NCBI GenBank assembly: GCA_032718475.1
Contig: JAUCBJ010007463.1
Location: 61,025 to 125,024, forward strand
Direction of reading: 5' to 3'
Length of the DNA stretch: 64,000 nucleotides
Source: Nemertoderma westbladi
Taxonomy: Eukaryota; Xenacoelomorpha; Nemertodermatida; Nemertodermatidae
The position numbers and the translations under genes were made by a program. The notes beneath the pieces were generated by a model. The model made no database searches, had not been told where the DNA came from, and saw only the letters and a program-made list of their open reading frames with translations. How positions within the stretch are numbered: the stretch's first letter is position 1; each line of letters opens with the position of its first letter. Positions 9,384-21,000 of this stretch are shown here, in pieces.

Positions 9384-11523
9384 AGGCCCGGGTCACACAT
9401 GAGCTTTCAACTTTCAACATTCAACTATCAACTTTCAAATAACTAACTCCGGTACACACATAAACATTCAACTGTCAGCTCATAAAAATTATTGTATATA
9501 TTGCTTAGACCAGATATAAAGGGTTGAACAATATTCAGTTGGTAGTTATAAAAAATCTGTATTGTTTTCTAGATTATAAGAGTTTTTTTTATTTTCTCTA
9601 AAGTAATAATTTTTAATATGGATAATTAAATCGATGACGTAATATTTGCATAATTATGCATAAGCCTAGGCCAAGGCGGCCGTTATTGGTTACCAAGGTT
9701 ACCAAGGCGGCCGTTATTGGCTTCACCCGATCAATCAAAAAAGGTTGTTGTACGCGCTATCGGAAAACTTTATCAAGATTTGCGGGCAGATGTTATAAAA
9801 GAAATAAAGACAATTTTTTAATTTATTACTTATACGAGGATGTTAATTTCATCCTTTGATGAATTACTCTCATCTATTATAGAACCCCATATATAGAGAG
9901 AGATAGCTAGTGGAGGAAGTCTTTACCGGGCTATTCAAAACTACTTCTAACTTTAAAGGTAAAGTATATAACATAAATGTTATGTGCTTGTAGCTGCTAT
10001 AATTTATAAACATTACTTCTGATTGGTCGTCAATGCTGGAAATGCCAGCTTTCAACTTTCAAGTAAGATAGAACATAGGACTAGGGAATTTAGAACAGTT
10101 GAAAGTTGCATGTTGACTGTTTATGTGAGAACGTCCCCATAGGCTACAATATGTTCTATCTTTTAATTGAAAGTTGACTGTTTATGTGTGAACGTCCCCA
10201 TAGGCTACAATATGTTCTATCTTTTAATTGAAAGTTGACTGTTTATGTGTGAACGTCCCCATAGGCTACAATATGTTCTATCTTTTAATTGAAAGTTGAC
10301 TGTTTATGTGAGAACGTCCCCATAGGCTACAATATGTTCTATCTTTTAATTGAAAGTTGACTGTTTATGTGTGAACGTCCCCATAGGCTACAATATGTTC
10401 TATCTTTTAATTGAAAGTTGACTGTTTATGTGTGAACGTCCCCATAGGCTACAATATGTTCTATCTTTTAATTGAAAGTTGACTGTTTATGTGTGAACGT
10501 CCCCATAGGCTACAATATGTTCTATCTTTTAATTGAAAGTTGACTGTTTATGTGTGAACGTCCCCATAGGCTACAATATGTTCTATCTTTTAATTGAAAG
10601 TTGAACTGTTTATCGTGTGAACGTCCCCATAGGCTACAATATGTTCTATCTTTTAATTGAAAGTTGACTGTTTATGTGTGAACGTCCCCATAGGCTACAA
10701 TATGTTCTATCTTTTAATTGAAAGTTGACTGTTTATGTGTGAACGTCCCCATAGGCTACAATATGTTCTATCTTTTAATTGAAAGTTGACTGTTTATGTG
10801 TGAACGTCCCCATAGGCTACAATATGTTCTATCTTTTAATTGAAAGTTGACTGTTTATGTGTGAACGTCCCCATAGGCTACAATATGTTCTATCTTTTAA
10901 TTGAAAGTTGACTGTTTATGTGAGAACGTCCCCATAGGCTACAATATGTTCTATCTTTTAATTGAAAGTTGACTGTTTATGTGAGAACGTCCCCATAGGC
11001 TACAATATGTTCTATCTTTTAATTGAAAGTTGACTGTTTATGTGAGAACGTCCCCATAGGCTACAATATGTTCTATCTTTTAATTGAAAGTTGACTGTTT
11101 ATGTGTGAACGTCCCTATAGGCTACAATATGTTCTATCTTTTAATTGAAAGTTGACTGTTTATGTGTGAACGTCCCCATAGGCTACAATATGTTCTATCT
11201 TTTAATTGAAAGTTGACTGTTTATGTGTGAACGTCCCTATAGGATGCAATATGTTCTATCTTTTAATTGAAAGTTGACTGTTTATGTGTGAACGTCCCCA
11301 TAGGCTACAATATGTTCTATCTTTTAATTTAAAGTTGACTGTTTATGTGTGAACGTCCCCATAGGCTACAATATGTTCTATCTTTTAATTGAAAGTTGAC
11401 TGTTTATGTGAGAACGTCCCTATAGGCTACAATATGTTCTATCTTTTAATTGAAAGTTGACTGTTTATGTGATATGTTCTATCTTTTAATTGAAAGTTGA
11501 AAGCTTATGTGTGACCCGGGCCT
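9384..11523. mobile_element. Terminal-inverted-repeat element with internal 61-bp array
   Basis: The left end starts AGGCCCGGGTCACACAT and continues GAGCTTTCAACTTTCAA. The right end is its inverse over about 34 bp with one mismatch. There is no transposase, so it is non-autonomous. The interior holds unassigned sequence (9420-10095) and a 61-bp minisatellite (10099-11480) whose unit contains a diverged copy of the terminal repeat. Possible flanking duplication: TTACTCTACC on the left and TTACTCAACC on the right, not exact and slightly offset. Superfamily unresolved. Confidence 0.75.
10099..11480. repeat. 61-bp minisatellite, about 22 copies
   Basis: The unit includes GAACGTCCCCATAGGCTACA, then ATGTTCTATCTTTTAATTG, then AAAGTTGACTGTTTATGTGT. 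Copies are nearly identical, so amplification is recent or homogenisation is active. The AAAGTTGA...TTATGTGTGA part resembles the right terminal repeat of the host element. Confidence 0.95.
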
Positions 11524-12175
11524 TACTCAACCTTAATAAGCTGCTAATCTTTCTGTTACTGTATAGGGCCTATGATTTACTAAGAAATGCCTTTTTTAAT
11601 CAGCTCTTACCTGCATCGTAGATATTTTGATCGAACATTTCGACTTTCGTCTCTCAGAATCAATAAACAGTACCGGTACTATAATCGTTCTCGTACGGTT
11701 CTATACTATTACTGGGCAAGACTGGACTAACATATAATTATTAAACACTTAATCTTCTGATTGATGCTTCAGCTCCCTAAATTTTAATCTCCTGTTTCAC
11801 CAAATTAAAATTGAAAATTTTGAATATAAAAATTGGTAAAAGAAATACGAAACTAGGACAATTCCGATCCGGACAATTCCGACCCGGACAATTCCGACCC
11901 GGACAATTCCGACCCATTCAAAGATCAAGTGAAATTTTGAAAGGGCGCAATTGTCCGGATCCAAATATATAAATATAATTAATAGAAATTATCGGTAATT
12001 AATAACAAAAATCTGTGTTCTGGAGCACTAATATTTTTCTTAATTCATAGCTAATACCGTTTTAGAACATTTTCAAAAAAAGTAGCAAAAACTAGCTAGT
12101 ATTAAAAATTTGATAGGGGGGAGTGCCCAAAACACTCTAGTACCGAATACACTCAATTCGAAAAGTTCTATACAA
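11524..12175. other. No gene; short GGACAATTCCGACC repeat
   Basis: AT-rich sequence. Four copies of a 14-bp GGACAATTCCGACC-type unit lie near 11868-11922, with a partial inverse (AATTGTCCGGATCC) at about 11950. This may be the end of a small inverted-repeat element. Confidence 0.5.
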
Positions 12176-13070
12176 CTATACAACTATACTATGCAACTAT
12201 ACAACTATACTATACAACTATACAACTATACTATACAACTATACAAATATACAACTATACAACTATACTATACAACTATACTATACAACTATACTATACA
12301 ACTATACAACTATACAACTATACTATACAACTATACTATACAATTATACAACTATACAACTATACTATACCACTATACAACTATACAACTATACTATACA
12401 ACTATACTATACAACTATACTATACAACTATACTATACAACTATACAACTATACTATACCACTATACAACTATACACTATACTATACACTATACTATACA
12501 CTATACTATACAACTATACAACTATACTATACAACTATACTATACAACTATACCTATACAACTATACTATACAACTATACAACTATACAACTATACTATA
12601 CAACTATACAACTATACTATACAACTATACTATACAACTATACAACTATACAACTATACACTATACTATACAACTATACAACTATACTATACAACTATAC
12701 TATACAACTATACAACTATACAATATACAACTATACCTATACAACTATATAACTATACTATACAACTATACCTATACAACTATACAACTATACTATACAA
12801 CTATACAACTATACAAACTATACAACTATACTATACAACTATACAACTATACAACTATACAACTATACAACTATACAACTATACAACTATACTATACAAC
12901 TATACAACTATACTATACAACTATACAACTATACAACTATACAACTATACAACTATACAACTATACAACTATACAACTATACAACTATACAACTATACAA
13001 ACTATACAACTATACAACTATACAACTATACAACTATACAACTATACTATACAACTATACAACTATACAA
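12176..13070. repeat. Low-complexity array built from CTATACAA and CTATA
   Basis: About 900 bp made almost wholly of two words, CTATACAA (8 bp) and CTATA (5 bp), in irregular order. Neither word nor their joins makes a stop codon on the plus strand. A 344-codon open frame across it is therefore an artefact. Confidence 0.95.
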
Positions 13071-13140
13071 CCATGCATAACACAGAATGGTCAGAACGGA
13101 CCTATTATGGTCTTGAAAGTATATTCGTCAAAGTTCTTTT

Positions 13141-13467
13141 TTGAAAAGTGAGGCACAGCAGAACCGACATGTTGTGACCCGCACAACGGCGCATATTGGT
13201 TCATCGTCTGTGCGCCTCAATGAAGTCCCTTATCACGATCGCTCTAATTTCTGCATTTGTGAATTCTGCGGGTCTGTCGCAGAAATCCTTTATCACATAC
13301 TGTATTATCGTGTCCATCTTGCCCTCGACTGTCTATACTTCCCTTCACTAGATAATAACCCACACCGAGCTTACTTTGGTTTTTTAGCAGTACTCTTTCA
13401 TGGTTTAAATTTTATTGTTTTAATGGGACTCATTTATATATATTTTAACATCCGTAATTTTATTTAA
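13141..13467 (+). pseudogene. Possible decayed non-LTR C-terminal fragment
   Basis: A 108-residue open stretch contains CICEFCGSVAEILYHILYYR, which loosely resembles the C..C...H...C knuckle near the end of non-LTR retrotransposon polyproteins, followed by a hydrophobic tail. The final cysteine is not where expected. It could be chance. Confidence 0.3.
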
Positions 13468-13547
13468 ATATTGACAATTAAATTTACCCTGTTAAGGGTG
13501 TATCTTCTTCTTAAAAAAAATAAAGCATATTCCAATTTGACTAAATT

Positions 13548-13650
13548 AAGTTATGTATCTACCAGCTATATCTGAATCTACCTGCTATATCTGAATCTAC
13601 CTGCTATATCTGTATCTACCAGCTATATCTGTATCTACCAGCTATATTTT
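13548..13650. repeat. 19-bp minisatellite, about 5 copies
   Basis: Unit ATCTACCTGCTATATCTGA with A/T variants, just downstream of the decayed fragment. Confidence 0.8.
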
Positions 13651-14867
13651 TGCAATTGGACAATTTTTTTTAGAGTGTACAGTTATAATATCATATTAAG
13701 TCAGAATACAAGAATAATAAAATTAATACAATATTTAACTATTCCTTTAATAGTATGTAAGAAGTTCTTCAAAATCAACCATTTTTTACTATTACACTAT
13801 AGGTGAGGTGTGTGTGTGTGTCCAAGGTGCAGATGTGTTAAGGTTTTAGAACATAGTCATGCCCATGCGCTGTAAGGAGGCCAGAGGAACAAGATACCGT
13901 TGGCTATAACTTAAATCTGGTATTAATACGGTACACACGGGTTACATAGTAACGGGTAACTAGGGACTACTTGTACTATACTTGTGGCTTAACAAACAGT
14001 CTATGATTTTACCATCAATTTGCTGCCTATATAAGCTGAATGATCGTGGAATTAAATTCTCTTTGAATTTGGTTAACATTATAACTCGAGCGACTCTCTA
14101 TCCGTATACCGGAATCCTCAACTATTCATGGAGGCGATAGTTTGTTATGGCGTTACCGACGGGAGGAACTGAAAGGAATGCGGAACTTCTGGTGGTGTCA
14201 GATTGTAAGTTGGTTAATGTTAACATAACACCCAGCATCAACATCCGATGTTACTAAATTGGAATACATCATATGCGTTTGTTTACCTTCCCCTTAAAAT
14301 TCACATTCACATTTAAATTATAATTTAAAACACCAAAGGTATGAAGACGTTCAAAATGGTCGTATTCGGGAAAGGGTGTTCCGCATGAAGAGCCACCCCC
14401 CCCCCCCCCCCCCCCCCCATCAACCATCTTTACATAAACGTTGAACTTTAAATGTCTTAATTATGAAGATGGGTGTTAGAGATGGTGTTAGTAGGGTTAA
14501 CTGGTTAACTGTCACTTGCCCAAGAGGTAACTTGCCCAAATTAGGTAACTTGCCCAATAGGCAACTTGCCCAATAGGCCCAAAATAGGTAATTTGCCCAA
14601 TAGGTAATTTCCACTTGCCCAATTCGTCACTTGCCCAGCCAATATGTCACATCACATTTAAATGCGTTTAATAATTATTATCAGACTGCAAAAACATGTA
14701 TCACTATGTACAATTTCAGTATCACTATGTACATGGTAGGTGTCCCGGTGTCCCTAGAGTTAAAAATTGTTAAAATGATAACATGAAAGCTAATATCTTA
14801 ATTATTTTAATAATAATTCATCTAATTATTAACAAAGCATTGCACCACCCTCCCCTTTCCATACATC
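13651..14867. other. No gene; poly(C) and a TTGCCCAA-rich patch
   Basis: Unassigned. It has a short GT run near 13808, a poly(C) tract at 14396-14418, and at 14515-14640 about seven spaced copies of ACTTGCCCAA or a close form. Inverse words (TTGGGCAAGTGG) recur near 16158, so the two patches could be ends of an old inverted-repeat element around the 37-bp array. Confidence 0.4.
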
Positions 14868-15817
14868 CTCAGTAGTTTATACTTTATTGCCCTGTTTACA
14901 CATCCTCAGTAGTTTATACTTTATTGCCTTGTTTACACATCCTCAGTAGTTTATACTTTATTGCCTTGTTTAAACATCCTCAGTAGTTTATACTTTATTG
15001 CCTTGTTTACACATCCTCAGTAGTTTATGCTTTATTGCCTTGTTTACACATCCTCAGTAGTTTATACTTTATTGCCTTGTTTACACATTCTCAGTAGTTT
15101 ATACTTTATTGCCTTGTTTACACATCCTCAGCAGTTTATACTTTATTGCCTTGTTTACACATCCTCAGTAGTTTATGCTTTATTGCCTTGTTTACACATC
15201 CTCAGTAGTTTATACTTTATTGCCTTGTTTACACATCCTCAGTAGTTTATACTTTATTGCCTTGTTTACACATCCTCAGTAGTTTATACTTTATTGCCTT
15301 GTTTACACATCCTCAGTAGTTTATACTTTATTGCCTTGTTTACACATCCTCAGTAGTTTATACTTTATTGCCTTATTTACACATCCTCAGTAGTTTATAC
15401 TTTATTGCCTTGTTTACACATCATCAGTAGTTTATACTTTATTGCCTTGTTTACACATCCTCAGTAGTTTATACTTTATTGCCTTGTTTACACATCCTCA
15501 GTAGTTTATACTTTTATACTTTATTGCTTTGTTTACACATCCTCAGTAGTTTATACTTTATTGCCTTGTTTACACATCCGCAGTAGTTTATACTTTATTG
15601 CCTTGTTTACACATCCTCAGTAGTGTATACTTTTATACTTTATTGCCTTGTTTACACATCCTCAGTAGTTTATACTTTATTGCCTTGTTTACACATCCTC
15701 AGTAGTTTATACTTTTATACTTTATTGCCTTGTTTACACATCCTCAGTAGTGTATACTTTTATACTTTATTGCCTTGTTTACACATCTTCAGTAGTTTAT
15801 ACTTTATTGCCTTGTTT
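14868..15817. repeat. 37-bp minisatellite, about 25 copies
   Basis: The unit runs CACATCCTCAGTAGTTTATA then CTTTATTGCCTTGTTTA. A few units (near 15510, 15630, 15710, 15760) carry a 6-bp expansion, TTTATACTTTTATAC instead of TTTATAC. Open frames here are artefacts. Confidence 0.95.
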
Positions 15818-17795
15818 TAATCTCAAAGTATCTGATTGATACTAAATAAATTAATACATCAGCTCCTTAAATATCGAACATTTACTATACACTATACTGT
15901 AGCGTAAGCGTCCAAACCGATGGAGTAATGTTGAAAGGAACCGCGTTAACATGGTAGTGCGGAAATGAAGTTTGTTGAATGTAGGATTTGTGATGCCTGC
16001 GTAATAATTAATAGTTTGAAGTGAATTCCATGAGGACATTTATTATCAACATGCGGCGTAATAGGCGCATGTTTTGAGAGATAAATATAATTCTGGGGAA
16101 TTTTGATCAACATAATATTGGGTAAGTGACTTAATTTTAGTTTTAGATGAAAAGTTTTATTGGGCAAGTGGCTCATCGGGAAGTGGCATATTTGGCAAGT
16201 TTCAACACCCCATTAGCAGTTGGCAATAGTCCAGTTAAGTTAAAGTTACTACCATCAAGCTACACAGCTACATCTGTACAACTAAAATCAACTATGTAAT
16301 TTTAATCAATCAACCGCATAAATACTATAAACTTTATCCCGAACCTTATCCACGATTCTCTGATTTTTTTACACTTTTTTTCTAGCTGGAGATTTACTGC
16401 ATTGAAAATAACACAATTTTAGGTTACCTACTATTGAATTGATCATCACATACACATGATCACATGACCATCATTCACATGCGCGGTAGTGGCGTAATTA
16501 GTGGCATTATTTCATAAAGCGAAGATGAAAATCGGTAGTTCTTAGTGCTCTTCCAAGCTGTGGGTTTAGGTCTACATACTACACGATACATCCGTGATTC
16601 AACATGGATATTTTATTTACTCAAGCACTCCAGGAATATGTCCTTTGGGTATATTTGCTAATTGAGTTGACAGCGACGGGGTGAGGTCTATTAGTATATT
16701 AGTCGGTTGTTGTAATGGCTGGGATGCTCAGTAGAATAGCCAAGTTCTCAAACTGGCTTGCAATGGGAATCTCTCAATCACAGCCTATCCCCTATCAGTT
16801 TGCCGCCATGTTTACTTTCAATAAGATAAACCATTCGCCCAAGAGAGATATAGTTAGTCAAGCCTTCTCAGCACTGAGCATCCACCGCATACCTTTCTAC
16901 CTATCCCACCCAACCTTGAGTATATAAGCTCGAAGCAAACACAGTTGGCAAAGTTTGCCTACCTTTTATATCCTTTCGCTCACTCACTCTGCTTTATCGC
17001 TCCCGTGTTATACCTGTAGTGTGTCATATAGACTTTGACCTAAAACATTTTTGTACTAAGCCTTATTAGCTTCCTGCCTTTTAGGCCTGAGAATATAAAC
17101 TCAAAGTTCTCATCCTTAGCCAAATTCTTTTTGTTCAATTCCATGGGTTTGGAGAATTTCCAAGTAGAAGCCTCCCACCCTTCTCTGTAGTTTACCTTGG
17201 CAGTGATTGGACGGCACACCGTTGCAGGAAGCGTCACACGTTCTCTCATTGGACGAATCTCCCGAAGGCTACTCAGTAAACTATTCTCTAACTTGTAGAC
17301 CGTGGGTGCGGGATAGGGATCCAACTTATTCCTTGGCTAAGTCAGCAAGTTTGGAAGCCATTACGCCATTGTGAATTATTGTACAAAAGGGGCCCCATCC
17401 CCCATTAATACCATACTTCCTAATACCTTACTTCGTCACTTCGTCACGCGACTAGTGTATTCGTATCCATTGCAATAAAATATATTATAATCTTATTATT
17501 TTGGGTCATTTTACTTATTAATTTGAAGGATGTCTTTAGGTTAGTATAACTATTACACTTTAAATTACTTGTACCGGTATAGGTAGGGTATCGTGGGCCT
17601 GCGGTAGTCCGTAAGTCGAAAATAATTACATTTCTAATATATTAAACAATTTCATATAAATTTAAGTGATTACTTAATTAACGATTCATTAATTTAAATT
17701 GAACTTGTTACCATCAATTCATTATATTCTATAAGAATTGGCTATTAGTTAGTTATATTACCGGTAATGTATATATTTTACATTATTGTTTGTAG
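15818..17795. other. No gene recognised upstream of the zinc-finger exon
   Basis: Mostly AT-rich unassigned sequence. Short open frames at 16715-16927 (plus) and 17040-17324 (minus) resemble nothing I know. It may contain upstream non-coding exons or an intron of the zinc-finger gene, since the first recognised exon is preceded by a good splice acceptor. Confidence 0.4.
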
Positions 17796-18082
17796 ATATG
17801 AGTTTGCCCCTCTCGGTCCCTACATCTGTACATCCACCCCAGGGGTCCTCTGGCGTCACTAATATCTCGCCTATCTATCTCAACGTGTTAGACTCGCCTA
17901 GTAAACCCGTGTGTGAGGCCCCAGCCACTGCAGCCCCCACGCAGACCCCCGTTGGGGAGTACATGTGTCTCCCCTGCGGACGCACCTACAACTCGGTAGA
18001 GATGTTGAGGGAACATGTCGAATCTTACCACGAGAAAGAACGATTTACTTGTCAGCATTGCAACCGCGACTTTTCGCAAAAG
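17796..18082 (+). CDS. Zinc-finger gene, coding exon 1 of those seen
   Basis: The acceptor is a pyrimidine-rich ATTGTTTGTAG ending at 17795; the donor is AAAAG|GTTAGT after 18082. From ATG 17798 it encodes 95 residues ending FSQK. It contains all of finger 1 (CLPC...H...H) and the two cysteines of finger 2 (CQHC). The ATG lies two bases after the acceptor, so either it is the start codon or one base of a codon comes from an upstream exon. Confidence 0.85.
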
Positions 18083-21000
18083 GTTAGTCAGGATTCTTAG
18101 CATCTCAGGAGGGAGTGTTTTACAATTAACTATTGTATGTAAATCTTATAAACTACGTTAAATTTTTAATACTTTTATTGACTTTAAATCTAAAGGTTTA
18201 AAATAAATTATGATGCTGTCTATCGGCACTTATCCAAATTAATTTTCAACCCACCCATACTTCCCACTGGGTTATAATTACACTGTGGGTTTGTGACTTG
18301 TACACTGTGGGTGTGTGACTTGTACACTGTGGGTGTGTGACTTGTTCACTGTGGGTGTGTGACTTGTACATTGTGGGTGTGTGACTTGAACACCGTGTAT
18401 GTGTGACTTGTACATTGTGGGTGTGTGACTTGTACACTGTGGGTGTGTGACTTGTACACTGTGGGTGTGTGACTTGTACACTGTGGGTGTGTGACTTGTT
18501 CACTGTGGGTGTGTGACTTGTACACTGTGGGTGTGTGACTTGTACACTGTGGGTGTGTGACTTGTACATCGTGGGTGTGTGACTTGAACACCGTGTATGT
18601 GTGACTTGTACATTGTGGGTGTGTGACTTGTACACTGTGGGTGTGTGACTTGTACACTGTGGGTGTGTGACTTGTACATCGTGGGTGTGTGATTTGTACA
18701 CCGTATGGGTGTGTGACTTGTACACTGTGGGTGTGTGACTTGAACACTGTGTGTGTGTGACTTGAACACTGTGGGTGTGTGACTTGTTTACTGTGGGTGT
18801 GTTACTTGTACACTGTGGGTGTGCGACTTGTTCACTGTGGGTGTGTGACTTGTACATTGTGGGTGTGTGACTTGTACACTGTGGGTGTGTGACTTGTACA
18901 CTGTGGGTGTGCGACTTGTTCACTGTGGGTGTGTGACTTGTACATTGTGGGTGTGTGACTTGTACACTGTGGGTGTGTGACTTGAACACTGTGTGTGTGT
19001 GACTTGAACACTGTGGGTGTGTGACTTGTTCACTGTGGGTGTGTTACTTGTACACCGTATGGGTGTGTGACTTGTACACTGTGGGTGTGTGACTTGAACA
19101 CTGTGTGTGTGTGACTTGAACACTGTGGGTGTGTGACTTGTTCACTGTGGGTGTGTGACTTGTTCACTGTGGGTGTGTGACTTGTACATTGTGGGTGTGT
19201 GACTTGTACACTGTGGGTGTGTGACTTGAACACTGTGTGTGTGTGACTTGTACACTGTGGGTGTGTGACTTGAACACTGTGTGTGTGTGACTTGTACACT
19301 GTGGGTGTGTGACTTGTACACCGTGTGTGTGTGACTTGTACACCGTGTGTGTGTGACTTGTACACTGTGTGTGTGTGACTTGAACACTGTGGGTGTGTGA
19401 CTTGAACACTGTGGGTGTGCGACTTGTTCACTGTGGGTGTGTGACTTGTACACTGTGGGTGTGTGACTTGAACACTGTGTGTGTGTGACTTGTACACTGT
19501 GGGTGTGTGACTTGTACACTGTGGGTGTGTGACTTCTACACTGTGGGTGTGTGACTTGTACACTGTGGGTGTGTGACTTGAACACTGTGTGTGTGTGACT
19601 TGTACACCGTGTGTGTGTGACTTGTACACTGTGTGTGTGTGACTTGAACACTGTGGGTGTGTGACTTGTACACTGTGGGTGTGTGACTTGAACACTGTGT
19701 GTGTGTGACTTGTACACTGTGGGTGTGTGACTTGTACACCGTGTGTGTGTGACTTGTACACTGTGTGTGTGTGACTTGAACACTGTGGGTGTGTGACTTG
19801 TACACTGTGGGTGTGTGACTTGAACACTGTGGGTGTGTGACCTGTACACTGTGGGTGTGTGACTTGTACACTGTGGGTGTGTGACTTGAACACTGTGTGT
19901 GTGTGACTTGTACACCGTGTTTGTGACCTGTACACTGTGTGTGTGTGACTTGAACACTGTGGGTGTGTGACTTGTACAGTGTGGGTGTGTGACTTGAACA
20001 CCGTGTGTGTGTGACTTGTACACTGTGTGTGTGTGACTTGTACACTGTGGGTGTGTGACTTGTACACTGTGGGTGTGTGACTTGAACACCGTGTGTGTGT
20101 GACTTGTACACTGTGTGTGTGTGACTTGTACACTGTGGGTGTGTGACTTGTACACTGTGGGTGTGTGACTTGTACACTGTGGGTGTGTGACTTGTACACT
20201 GTGGATGTGTGACTTGTACACTGTGGGTGTGTGACTTGAACACCGTGTGTGTGTGACTTGTACACTGTGTGTGTGTGACTTGTTCACTGTGGGTGTGTGA
20301 CTTGAACACCGTGTGTGTGTGACTTGTACACTGTGGGTGTGTGACTTGTACACTGTGGGTGTGTGACTTGAACACCGTGTATGTGTGACTTGTACACTGT
20401 GGGTGTGTGACTTGATCACTGTGGGTGTGTGACCTGTACACTGTGGGTGTGTGACTTGTACACTGTGGGTGTGTGACTTGAACACTGTGTGTGTGTGACT
20501 TGTACACCGTGTGTGTGACCTGTACACTGTGTGTGTGTGACTTGAACACTGTGGGTGTGTGACTTGTACAGTGTGGGTGTGTGACTTGAACACCGTGTGT
20601 GTGTGACTTGTACACTGTGTGTGTGTGACTTGTACACTGTGTGTGTGTGACTTGAACACTGTGGGTGTGTGACTTGTACAGTGTGGGTGTGTGACTTGAA
20701 CACCGTGTGTGTGTGACTTGTACACTGCGTGTGTGTGACTTGTACACTGTGGGTGTGTGACTTGTACACTGTGGGTGTGTGACTTGTACACTGTGGGTGT
20801 GTGACTTGTACACTGTGTGTGTGTGACTTGTACACTGTGGGTGTGTGACTTGTACACTGTGGGTGTGTGACTTGTACACTGTGGGTGTGTGACTTGTACA
20901 CTGTGGGTGTGTGACTTGTACACTGTGGGTGTGTGACTTGAACACTGTGTGTGTGTGACTTGTACACTGTGGGTGTGTGACTTGAACACCGTGTGTGTGT

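Noticed and set aside
12110-13144. 344-codon frame of YNYTIQLYNYTT repeats
   Set aside because: The two short words of the array make no plus-strand stop; the protein is pure low complexity.
16715-16927. Small plus-strand frame of 70 codons
   Set aside because: No known domain, no supporting context and a length expected by chance.
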